DNA from: Natrialbaceae archaeon
Lineage (GTDB): Archaea; Halobacteriota; Halobacteria; Halobacteriales; Natrialbaceae
Length of the DNA: 11,306 nucleotides
Direction: 5' to 3'
NCBI GenBank assembly: GCA_003552325.1
Contig: PUKM01000162.1
Coordinates: forward strand, 1-11,306
Shown here: in pieces, positions 5,578 to 11,306 of the stretch
How positions within the stretch are numbered: the stretch's first letter is position 1
Layout: every line of letters starts with the position of its first letter
Position numbers and translations under genes: made by a program
The notes under the pieces: model-generated
Seen by the model: the letters and a program-made list of their open reading frames with translations, nothing else
Database searches by the model: none
Told to the model about the DNA's origin: nothing

Positions 5578-7407
5578 GTGGATAGACGTACGCTATTGTG
5601 GGCGATCGGTAGTAGTGCCGTAGCGGTTGGTGGTCTGAATACAGCTTCTGGCGCAGCCGCCAATCAATCCAATGAACCAACCGTTGCCATTGAGGATCAA
5701 CGGGTGGATGATAAAACATTGACAATCGAACGTGTGACGACCGACGTCGAGGGGCAGGTATTCGTTCAGGACCAGCCGGAAGAGGGGCAGAACACGATTT
5801 TCGTAGAAGTCGATGTGTCTCCAGAGTCGGAGGAGCCACTGACGGTTGAGTTGGACACCGAGATCGAGACATCCCAAATGATTGAGGCGTGGCTGATCGA
5901 CGGCGACAGGCGGGATGGCGACTTTGACCTGCTTGATATTGACGAGGCGTTCGTGAGCGTCGACGATAACATGGATCCAGACGATTTTGGGGTGAAGTAC
6001 ATTGAGCCGGCCGCCGGGGACGAGTTCAACTATCCATATTATCTATATACGCCGGTACCTGAAGGAGATGTAGATGAGGAGAAGCCGATTTTGGTGGAGC
6101 CGAATAATACAGGTCAAGTAGCCGATGACTTGGAGCTTCACCGCGAACGCGCTGAAGAGTTAGTTGACGGCGGCGGCATATCCAGAGACATCAGCGACAC
6201 GCTCACTGTGCCATTGCTGGTTCCTGTGTTCCCTCGTCCAGAGAGTGAGCCGAGGGACTGGTCACACTATATCCACGCTCTAGATGACACCTCGGTGAGC
6301 ATTGAAGATGGCCCGCTTGAAAGGGTTGATTTACAACTGCTCCGGATGACGGAGCACGCAAAAAATGTGACCCTTGCTGACACGCAGTATTCGTTCACTG
6401 ACCAACTCATATTGAACGGGTTTTCAGCATCTGGTAACTTTGTCGATCGGTTCACGGTCCTCCATCCAGAGCGTGTGCTCTCCGTCACTGCGGGTGGTCT
6501 CAACGGGATGCCGTTGCTTCCCGCAGAGGAATTTGATGGGCAAGCGCTCCCGTACCATGTGGGGATTGAAGACGTGGCCGAGTTGACCGGCGAAGAAGTC
6601 GATTTGGAGGCGCTGGATGAAACTAACCAGTTCCTCTACATGGGGGCGGAAGACGACAACGACACGATGCCGTTCGATGATGCGTGGACGGATGACGACC
6701 TGCGGGAGTTAGCACTTGATGTGTACGGGGAAGACATGATCACTGAACGGTTCCCAACGGCCCAAGAAGCGTATCAAGAAGTAGGGGTCGAAGCACAGTT
6801 CCGGGTATACCCCGACGCGGGTCACACTCCGAGGCCTGCAGCCGAAGACATCGTTGAGTTTCACCGTCGGAGTATTGAGGGTGAAAACGTGAGCGAGCTT
6901 GGTGAGAATCTGACGGCCAACGTATCGATAGACGTCTCTGTGGAAACAGCGTCACCGGGTGAAGAGATAGTGTTTGACGGGAGTGACAGCGAAGGGCCAG
7001 CAGGCACTGAGATCGTCGCGTATCAGTGGGAATCAGAGACGGGTCTGGAAGGGACTGGTGAATCGGTGAACTTTGCGTTTGAATACCAAGGCGAGTTTAC
7101 CGTCACATTGACCGTCGTAACTGATCGCGGGAACACACACCAGGCGACAACAACCATCGAAATCATCGGGGAAGATGGGGAGACGGATGCTGGTGATGTA
7201 CCCGAGGAGGATGACAACGATGCTCCCGATAGTACCGGGGATGAAACCGATGAAGAAGATGATAATGCATCCGATGGGTCTGGGGAAGTAGCCGATGCAA
7301 GCGATGATACCCCCGGATTCGGTATTGGGGGAGCAATAGCTGGCATCGGTGGCGCGACTTACCTTTTCCGACAACGTCTCACCGACGAGGAAAGCCATAC
7401 AAATTAA
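5578..7407 (+). CDS. Secreted alpha/beta hydrolase with PKD domain and PGF-CTERM tail
   Basis: The product is 609 aa from GTG 5578; the frame opens at 5476, but TATA spacing and the Tat motif favour 5578. Residues 2-20 (DRRTLLWAIGSSAVAVGG) form a Tat signal. A beta-rich N-terminal segment (about 35-135) precedes an alpha/beta hydrolase domain (about 140-430). That domain has VEPNNTG (173-179, probably near the oxyanion hole), the nucleophile elbow GFSASG with Ser283, an acid-containing loop GAEDDNDTMP (356-365), and His416 in PDAGHTP. A PKD-type domain covers about 449-530. A long Asp/Glu-rich linker (531-576) leads to TPGFGIGGAIAGIGGATYLF (578-597) and a basic end, the pattern of PGF-CTERM sorting signals processed by archaeosortase and lipid-anchored. 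The likely role is a cell-surface esterase or depolymerase; the substrate is unknown. The gene is monocistronic. Confidence 0.85.
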   Translation: MDRRTLLWAIGSSAVAVGGLNTASGAAANQSNEPTVAIEDQRVDDKTLTIERVTTDVEGQVFVQDQPEEGQNTIFVEVDVSPESEEPLTVELDTEIETSQMIEAWLIDGDRRDGDFDLLDIDEAFVSVDDNMDPDDFGVKYIEPAAGDEFNYPYYLYTPVPEGDVDEEKPILVEPNNTGQVADDLELHRERAEELVDGGGISRDISDTLTVPLLVPVFPRPESEPRDWSHYIHALDDTSVSIEDGPLERVDLQLLRMTEHAKNVTLADTQYSFTDQLILNGFSASGNFVDRFTVLHPERVLSVTAGGLNGMPLLPAEEFDGQALPYHVGIEDVAELTGEEVDLEALDETNQFLYMGAEDDNDTMPFDDAWTDDDLRELALDVYGEDMITERFPTAQEAYQEVGVEAQFRVYPDAGHTPRPAAEDIVEFHRRSIEGENVSELGENLTANVSIDVSVETASPGEEIVFDGSDSEGPAGTEIVAYQWESETGLEGTGESVNFAFEYQGEFTVTLTVVTDRGNTHQATTTIEIIGEDGETDAGDVPEEDDNDAPDSTGDETDEEDDNASDGSGEVADASDDTPGFGIGGAIAGIGGATYLFRQRLTDEESHTN

Positions 7408-7446
7408 CCAACAATTGAGATTAATTCACCACGCTTTGTTGGTTAA
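7404..7446 (+). terminator. 11-bp perfect inverted repeat at the hydrolase stop codon
   Basis: TTAACCAACAA (7404-7414) and TTGTTGGTTAA (7436-7446) are perfect reverse complements, 21 bp apart. The left arm contains the stop codon. It may act as a 3' hairpin or terminator, or be a protein-binding site or an insertion scar. No T-run follows. Confidence 0.45.
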
Positions 7447-7562
7447 GATGCACGGTTCCCCGTATGGCCGGGTGCGAATCCTCGGCGTGAGGTAGCTAGG
7501 CGGTGGTGAACGGCCAAATCCGAATTATCAAATACCCAGTGGTCCTACATACGACTGATTCT

Positions 7563-7703
7563 ATGGTTGACGTTCCTGAACGGTTGGAGACGTTATTTTC
7601 CGCAGATGTTGAAGAGATCGACGGCGAGTATCGAGTGACGATCCCAAAGCGGGAGGTTGTACGCGGCGGGATAGCCTCCGGGGAGACGTATCGGGTCGAC
7701 TGA
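7563..7703 (+). CDS. N-terminal half of a split TRAM-domain protein (46 aa)
   Basis: ATG 7563 encodes MVDVPERLETLFSADVEEID followed by a segment ending TIPKREVVRGGIASGETYRV, then one residue and TGA. Haloarchaea have small proteins that begin with this ~50-residue module (ending TYRVAL) and continue into a TRAM domain as one chain. Here the stop falls exactly at YRV. Restoring one base between 7698 and 7699 (GTC GCA CTG ATC) would give YRVALINQ and an open frame into the next gene. I therefore read this and the next feature as one gene with a 1-nt deletion. A GTG at 7503 is open in the same frame, but a TATA-like ATTATCAAATA (about 7524-7534) suits 7563. Such modules are presumed nucleic-acid associated; function is inferred. 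Confidence 0.68.
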   Translation: MVDVPERLETLFSADVEEIDGEYRVTIPKREVVRGGIASGETYRVD

Positions 7704-7762
7704 TCAACCAAGGAAAAGCGAGCACGTCAGAACAGAGTAAGAAGCCGACACGTCGAAAGGAG

Positions 7763-8017
7763 GTGACCGACAAGTCGACGTCGAAGCCAGCAGCACCGAC
7801 AGAAAAGCGCGAGCCGCCAGTCACAGAAGGTGAGCTTCGCGACGTGACGATCGAATCGGTGGGTGAGCAGGGGGACGGTATCGCGAAGGTCGAGCACGGA
7901 TTCGTGGTGATCGTGCCGGGAGGGAAGGTCGGTGAGGAGCTCACGGTTCGGATCGAGACGGTGCAGAAGACGGTCGCGTTCGGGGAGATCGTCGCACATC
8001 GGTCGGCCACGCACTGA
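7763..8017 (+). CDS. TRAM-domain RNA-binding protein (C-terminal half of the split gene)
   Basis: From GTG 7763 the product is 84 aa. Residues about 20-78 are a TRAM domain (VTEGELRDVTIESVGEQGDG, then IAKVEHGFVVIVPG and a final GEIVAH), a small beta-barrel that binds RNA and occurs in stand-alone form as an RNA chaperone-like protein in archaea. The preceding residues 1-19 are a Lys/Ser/Pro-rich linker. The same frame is open without a stop back to at least 7700, where it would join the N-terminal half, and no good start exists between. GTG 7763 overlaps a GGAGG sequence, so it could be an internal start that still yields a free TRAM domain. A strong hairpin begins 11 nt after the stop. Confidence 0.8.
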   Translation: MTDKSTSKPAAPTEKREPPVTEGELRDVTIESVGEQGDGIAKVEHGFVVIVPGGKVGEELTVRIETVQKTVAFGEIVAHRSATH

Positions 8018-8027
8018 GAGAGCTCAG

Positions 8028-8071
8028 AACGGTCGGGAGTCCACCGATGGGAGCCGGGACTCCCCACCGTT
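8028..8071 (+). terminator. Long near-perfect inverted repeat after the TRAM gene
   Basis: The 15-nt arms AACGGTCGGGAGTCC (8028-8042) and GGACTCCCCACCGTT (8057-8071) pair at 14 of 15 positions around a 14-nt loop. It is placed as a terminator for the TRAM gene, but its length could also mark a protein-binding site or element end next to the origin. Confidence 0.55.
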
Positions 8072-8079
8072 TCGAGTGA

Positions 8080-8099
8080 AGCCCCAGCTTTGAGGGGCT
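8080..8099 (+). terminator. Second hairpin, 6-bp stem
   Basis: AGCCCC (8080-8085) and GGGGCT (8094-8099) form a perfect stem with an 8-nt loop, right after the larger inverted repeat. It may be part of the same termination region. Confidence 0.4.
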
Positions 8100-8184
8100 A
8101 ACAACCGGCTCCAGAGCGTTTGAAGTAGGAGTCAAAGTGGTCCAAGCTCTTGGCGGAGAGGGATCAGCTGTGGAGACACACCCC

Positions 8185-8275
8185 CCTTTCATCATTTTCC
8201 TGATTTTCCTCATAACACGTTTCTTTATATACCCCCCACACCCCCCATTTCATCATAAATTACCCGTAGACATAC
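8185..8275. other. AT-rich stretch beside the origin boxes (candidate unwinding element)
   Basis: This is the most AT-rich part of the 8018-8900 non-coding region. It contains TCATTTTCCTGATTTTCCTC, TTTATATACCCCCCA (8224-8238) and TCATAAATTAC, interrupted by C-tracts. DNA unwinding elements in archaeal origins are AT-rich and lie next to ORBs; here the stretch borders the inverted ORB at 8298. TTTATATACCCCCCA is identical to a 15-mer at 1236-1250. Confidence 0.4.
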
Positions 8276-8297
8276 ACCCATTTCCGACGTTTCGACA

Positions 8298-8731
8298 CCC
8301 CCCGGAGTCCAAGTGAAAACCGTTCTCGAAAGAGGGCAGAGAGTTGGCTAGTTCACACAGCAGTTTTCCTGAGTAATCGGGCGAGAAAGTGGGGTCAGCC
8401 CTCGATAGACGGCAGGGGACACAGCGGTTTTCCTGAGTTAGTGGAGGACACAGCGGTTTTCCTGAGTTATTGGGCGAGAAAGTGGGGTTAGCCCTCGATA
8501 AACGGCAGGGGACACAGCGGTTTTCCTGAGTTATTATTGGTCTTACACCTGTACTCCGGGGGTGAGAGGCGTCGTCGGGGAATCGTTGAGCGCCGCTACT
8601 CTTTGGAGAGGTTTTCACTTGGACTCCGGGGGGTGGGTGCGTGTTACGGTCGGGATCGTTTTCACTTGGACTCTGGGGGGTGGGTGTTGGTCATGCCCGA
8701 GCCATTTTCACTTGGACTCCGGGGGGCGGGG
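8298..8731 (+). other. Replication origin with origin recognition boxes (ORBs)
   Basis: Three direct copies of CACTTGGACTCYGGGGGG with a TTTT prefix lie at 8612-8639, 8659-8686 and 8705-8731, spaced 47 and 46 bp. One copy in the opposite orientation is at 8298-8320, and a degenerate direct copy at about 8545-8566. A T-rich start, a conserved centre and a terminal G-string, in both orientations and next to orc1/cdc6, is the architecture of haloarchaeal origins, where each initiator recognises its own ORB set. The 93-bp tandem repeat fills the space between the opposed ORBs. A weaker look-alike without the G-string is at 8128-8140. Open frames through here translate to repeated HLDSGG peptides and are not genes. 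Confidence 0.85.
8355..8533 (+). repeat. 93-bp tandem duplication (A-B-A, A-B-A) inside the origin
   Basis: Unit A (core CAGCGGTTTTCCTGAGTTA, 22 bp in full) occurs at 8355, 8419, 8448 and 8512. Unit B (42 bp, starting GGGCGAGAAAGTGGGG) occurs at 8377-8418 and 8470-8511 and differs at three positions, all transitions. Everything repeats with a 93-bp period, with a 7-bp spacer at 8441-8447. A2, A3 and A4 are identical; A1 has two differences. The arrangement lies between opposed ORBs, so A may be an accessory origin motif. Confidence 0.82.
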
Positions 8732-8799
8732 TCCTATGCGCGGAGCTTAGAAATCGTCATGGCTTAACTTTGACCGAGGTAGGCCGCATAAACGACGGG

Positions 8800-8833
8800 G
8801 TTCTATTTGGATGCTTCTAACCACCAATAGAAC
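8800..8833 (+). promoter_or_regulatory. Inverted repeat upstream of orc1/cdc6
   Basis: GTTCTATTTGG (8800-8810) and CCAATAGAAC (8824-8833) are reverse complements except for one extra T. It lies about 70 bp before the chosen start and could be an operator or autoregulatory site. Confidence 0.4.
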
Positions 8834-8869
8834 TCGTTTTGTCGCACTTTACACATGGACTACGGTAGC

Positions 8870-8878
8870 GTTTATGTG
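8870..8878 (+). promoter_or_regulatory. Probable TATA box of orc1/cdc6
   Basis: GTTTATGTG is centred about 27 bp before ATG 8901, the distance expected for a leaderless transcript starting at that codon. Confidence 0.42.
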
Positions 8879-8900
8879 TTTGCCGTTATGTGCTTTGAGC

Positions 8901-10229
8901 ATGACCGATACTTCATCGGGTGGGGGGCATCCGGGCGACAAGAGCGCGTCCGATGATACGTCTCGATTTTTTACTGATGAAGGCTTGAGGCCGAGAGTCT
9001 TCCGCAACGAGCAGTTGCTCAGTATCTCGGCGGTTCCAGACCGCGATCGTATCATTGGTCGAGATACCGAGATTCGCGACCTTTCGTATCACTTACGTCC
9101 GGTCGTCGAAGAACAGTCGACAGACCCGATTCTACTCGTCGGAAAGACCGGGACGGGGAAGTCGCTGATCGCCCGGCACGTAGGCAATACAGCAAAAGAA
9201 GTCGGTGAAGATTTGGGGCTCAATATCGAGGTCGTCTACGTCGATTGTGCTCAACATCGGACGGAAGCAGCTGTTGCCCGAAAAGCAGGTCGGTCGGTGG
9301 ATAAGCAGTTGGGAGAGCCCCTTAACGTCCCCCACACCGGGTTAGGTACGAGTCAATACTATTCGCTACTGTGGGAGCTCTTCGAGGAGTATCTTGACGC
9401 CGCGATCGTCATTTTGGACGAAGTGGATATGATCCAGACGGCCGGCAGCCAAGCCAACCACGACGATATTTTGATGCAGTTCTCTCGGGCTGAGGAGGCC
9501 GGGAAGATCACGACCAATTTGGGTCTTGTGGCGATTTCAAACAAGCTCGATTACGTGGAGAACTTGACGCCGCGAGTGAGGTCTTCTTTTGGGTCAAACG
9601 AAATGCAATTCCCGCCCTATGATGCGAACCAACTTCGCGAGATCATGTACGCCCGTGAGGATGCGTTCCGCGATGGCGTACTCGAAGATGCGGTGATTCC
9701 GAAAGCAGCAGCCTTAGCCGCTCAAGAGCATGGGGACGCCCGGAAGGCGATTCAGATCCTCAAGAACGCAGGGAAGGTCGCACAGAACCGTGGCGAAGAG
9801 AAAGTGCGTGAAGAACATTTAGATGCAGCACAAGAGCGCACCGAGGTCGATCGATTAGAAGAACACCTGAGATCCCAACCCACACACGCACGGCACGTCT
9901 TGCACGCACTTGCCAATCTCACGGAGAGTGAGCAAGCCACCCCCGATAAGAAGGGGTATCGAACAACACGGGTGCATGATGCGTATGTCACACTCTGCGA
10001 GGAGACAGGCAAGGATGCTCTCAAAATCGATCGCGTTCGGGATCTCCTTTCAGAACAGGCACTTCTTGAAATCGTGGAGAGCTCAAAAGTCGCTCTTGGA
10101 AAGTCACAGGGGAGATATGCCAGTTGGCGTCTGTTAAAAAAGCCGTCTATTGTTCGGCGATGCGTCAGCAAAAGGGATGAAAAAGAGGAAACCGAAGCCG
10201 AGGGAACGACCAGTCAGTCAACGTTGTGA
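8901..10229 (+). CDS. orc1/cdc6: Orc1/Cdc6-family replication initiator
   Basis: The product is a 442-aa AAA+ ATPase that binds ORBs, melts the origin and helps load the MCM helicase. Visible motifs: VPDRDRIIGRD (45-55, the usual N-terminal segment), Walker A GKTGTGKS (81-88), Walker B ILDEVD (171-176), sensor 1 in AISNK (211-215, Asn214) and sensor 2 GDAR (278-281). The C-terminal part (about 325-420) fits the winged-helix DNA-binding domain, followed by a charged Lys/Glu tail. All ATPase motifs are intact and length is normal. I chose ATG 8901; the upstream in-frame ATG 8811 adds a hydrophobic, non-acidic 30 residues and sits between the arms of an inverted repeat, so it is unlikely. The gene is adjacent to its ORBs, the usual arrangement of one initiator per origin. 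Confidence 0.92.
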   Translation: MTDTSSGGGHPGDKSASDDTSRFFTDEGLRPRVFRNEQLLSISAVPDRDRIIGRDTEIRDLSYHLRPVVEEQSTDPILLVGKTGTGKSLIARHVGNTAKEVGEDLGLNIEVVYVDCAQHRTEAAVARKAGRSVDKQLGEPLNVPHTGLGTSQYYSLLWELFEEYLDAAIVILDEVDMIQTAGSQANHDDILMQFSRAEEAGKITTNLGLVAISNKLDYVENLTPRVRSSFGSNEMQFPPYDANQLREIMYAREDAFRDGVLEDAVIPKAAALAAQEHGDARKAIQILKNAGKVAQNRGEEKVREEHLDAAQERTEVDRLEEHLRSQPTHARHVLHALANLTESEQATPDKKGYRTTRVHDAYVTLCEETGKDALKIDRVRDLLSEQALLEIVESSKVALGKSQGRYASWRLLKKPSIVRRCVSKRDEKEETEAEGTTSQSTL

Positions 10230-10235
10230 GCTGGT

Positions 10236-10349
10236 TCACTCTTCGGCAGCGAGGATCCGCACGTCGTATTCGGCCACGTCTTCGGTGGGTTCGTTCACGG
10301 GGATCGAGCGGTCATCGGCCGCGTCGGGTTCGATCACGGTGTGACCCAT
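10236..10349 (-). CDS. Possible small acidic protein (37 aa), convergent to orc1/cdc6
   Basis: From ATG 10349 the minus strand encodes MGHTVIEPDAADDRSIPVNE and ends AEYDVRILAAEE at TGA 10236. Codon third positions are almost all G or C and the protein is acidic, both typical of real haloarchaeal genes. The frame is open upstream to about 10425 and reads SCTHCERLINC before the ATG, with a CxxC pair, but has no start codon there. It may therefore be the remnant of a longer zinc-finger-like protein. Its end lies 6 bp from the stop of orc1/cdc6, so the two converge. Family unknown. Confidence 0.35.
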   Translation of the reverse strand: MGHTVIEPDAADDRSIPVNEPTEDVAEYDVRILAAEE

Positions 10350-10407
10350 CCGGCAATTGATCAGTCTTTCACAGTGAGTACATGAACCAATAAGTAAGCC
10401 GGCCGAT

Positions 10408-10419
10408 AAATTAATATAC
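10408..10419 (+). promoter_or_regulatory. TATA box of the choice-of-anchor L gene
   Basis: AAATTAATATAC is centred about 26 bp before ATG 10440 and predicts a leaderless transcript. Read on the other strand, TTAATTTATCGG could serve the small minus-strand ORF, so the promoter region may be bidirectional. Confidence 0.5.
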
Positions 10420-10439
10420 AGACTCTATATACTATTGGT

Positions 10440-11210
10440 ATGCGTGGGAGGCCATCTGGCCAATTTTTTACTCGGGTTGCAAAAGCGGTGCGTCGTGACG
10501 ACGAAGCCACCGAAACGGTAAGCGAGTCAGACGAGGGTGAACTCCGGAACGGAGCATCCAGCGGTAACGGTATCTCGCGGCGAACGGCGATGGCCTCAAT
10601 GGCCGCAGCGGCCGGCGGCGGCATGGCCGTCCTCGGCGCGAGCGCACAGACCGACAACGAGGGGCTCACCGTGACAGGGACACTTGAGACGGATGATGAT
10701 CTAGCGGACCTCACACCGGTGGAGCTCGCCGATGCGTTGTTACCGACTGACGAGGAAACGGGGATCGAACTACTTGAAGAGTCGGTCGAATACACGGGTG
10801 CGGGTGCGGCAGCAGGCGTTTTTGAGGGTGAAATCAGATCCAGTGAAACTGCAACACCAGGGCCCGGTGATCGCGAGACGTTCGGGTTCGAAGACGGCAT
10901 CATCCTGAGTACCGGGCGTGTGCAAGACGTTGAAGGGCCTAACGAAGAGTCAGATACGACGACCGATTTTGGAGAACCGGGGGATGAAGACTTAGAGGCA
11001 TTAGAGGGCGTCGAAGTGACAAACAATGCGGCTGTCTTAGAATTCGAATTTAATGTCCCGGACGGGACGGAAACAGTCGGCTTCAACTATCTATTTGGCT
11101 CGGTTGAATACAATAGTTTCGTGTTCGGTATCAATGACGTGTTTGCTTTTTTTGTGAATGGGACCAGCCCAGAGGATAACGTCGCACGCTCTTCTGTAGG
11201 AGATTGTTGA
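10440..11210 (+). CDS. Tat-exported choice-of-anchor L domain protein, 3' truncated
   Basis: The encoded chain is 256 aa. Residues 1-45 are a long charged N-region, then SRRTAMASMAAAAGGGMAVLG (46-66, twin arginines 47-48) forms a Tat signal. Residues about 88-249 match a choice-of-anchor L domain: LTPVELADALL, an EDGIILSTG segment (151-159), a later FNYLFGSVEY (215-224) and NDVFAFFVNG (232-241) followed by NVA. Such domains occur in extracellular, surface-attached proteins whose anchors vary. Normally the domain runs on for tens of residues after NVA and is followed by more domains or an anchor. Here it changes abruptly at about 11187 to RSSVGDC and stops. The gene is probably interrupted by an insertion and would lack its anchor. 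Confidence 0.8.
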   Translation: MRGRPSGQFFTRVAKAVRRDDEATETVSESDEGELRNGASSGNGISRRTAMASMAAAAGGGMAVLGASAQTDNEGLTVTGTLETDDDLADLTPVELADALLPTDEETGIELLEESVEYTGAGAAAGVFEGEIRSSETATPGPGDRETFGFEDGIILSTGRVQDVEGPNEESDTTTDFGEPGDEDLEALEGVEVTNNAAVLEFEFNVPDGTETVGFNYLFGSVEYNSFVFGINDVFAFFVNGTSPEDNVARSSVGDC

Positions 11211-11306
11211 TACTGCTGAGCTGCTGCTGTCGAGTCGAAGAGGACAAGGACACCGCGTCAGCGGTGTCCGACACGGATGATTCCGCTAGATGCGTTTGGG
11301 TCGGAA
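11187..11306. mobile_element. Probable end of an inserted element (continues past the window)
   Basis: Sequence from about 11187 does not continue the choice-of-anchor L domain. It contains a perfect 9-bp hairpin, GGACACCGC/GCGGTGTCC (11248-11256 and 11261-11269), and open frames on both strands reach the window end. This suggests an insertion sequence or other rearrangement. I do not recognise the family, and no second end or target duplication is inside the window. Confidence 0.4.
11248..11269. repeat. Perfect 9-bp inverted repeat with 4-nt loop
   Basis: GGACACCGC, loop GTCA, GCGGTGTCC. It lies about 60 bp inside the point where the choice-of-anchor L gene breaks, and may be a subterminal hairpin of an inserted element. 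Confidence 0.55.

Noticed and set aside
7445..7495. tRNA-like segment (GGGTGCGAATCC resembling a T-arm)
   Set aside because: The T-loop consensus is off by one base, the stem pairing is imperfect, and no cloverleaf with acceptor and anticodon stems can be built. A tRNA fragment from an old integration site cannot be excluded.
8355..8533. CRISPR array
   Set aside because: There are only four short A units, with irregular spacing and a spacer-like unit B that is itself repeated nearly identically. CRISPR spacers are unique, and no cas gene is present.
8253..8767. ORFs through the origin (minus 8253-8618; plus 8537-8767 and 8562-8750)
   Set aside because: They encode the tandem and ORB repeats as repeated peptides (for example HLDSGG) and are explained entirely by the repeat DNA.
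8811..8900. Upstream start of orc1/cdc6 at ATG 8811
   Set aside because: It adds hydrophobic, Thr/Cys-rich residues unlike known Orc1/Cdc6 N-termini, lies within an inverted repeat, and a TATA-like box is correctly placed for ATG 8901 instead.

Overview
The window looks like haloarchaeal DNA (class Halobacteria), probably from a secondary chromosome or megaplasmid or another accessory region. The encoded proteins are very acidic. Four predicted exported proteins start with twin-arginine (Tat) signals. One surface protein ends in a PGF-CTERM-type tail. Several promoters are TATA boxes placed for leaderless transcripts. An orc1/cdc6 initiator gene lies next to G-tract origin recognition boxes. 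No rRNA, tRNA, CRISPR array or complete transposase was found.

Layout. 1-1174: a 51-aa zinc-ribbon protein on the minus strand, then a zinc-ribbon protein on the plus strand whose N-terminus seems broken by a frameshift. 1175-1783: about 600 bp without a convincing gene, holding a five-unit ~22-bp TATA-rich array and three helically spaced copies of an 18-bp motif. 1784-5033: three plus-strand genes for exported or membrane-anchored DUF1102-like proteins. 5141-5470: an internally deleted IS200/IS605-type remnant with a decayed TnpB C-terminus and both end hairpins. 5578-7407: a secreted alpha/beta hydrolase with a PKD domain and PGF-CTERM tail. 7563-8017: a small protein that is normally one TRAM-domain polypeptide, here split by an apparent 1-nt deletion. 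8028-8099: two hairpins. 8185-8731: the probable replication origin, with an AT-rich stretch, one inverted and three direct ORB copies, and a 93-bp tandem duplication between them. 8901-10229: orc1/cdc6. 10236-10349: a possible small convergent ORF. 10440-11210: a Tat-exported choice-of-anchor L protein that is cut off abruptly, probably by an inserted element extending past the window end.

Two themes emerge. One is replicon maintenance: Orc1/Cdc6 with its adjacent ORBs, plus a second repeat-rich non-coding region at 1236-1665 that could be another origin or regulatory centre. The other is the cell surface: three DUF1102-like proteins, the hydrolase and the choice-of-anchor L protein are all built for export. 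Frameshifts, an IS remnant and a truncated gene suggest a decaying, recombining accessory region. Gene boundaries rest on reading frames, promoter spacing and motif recognition; no database search was possible.
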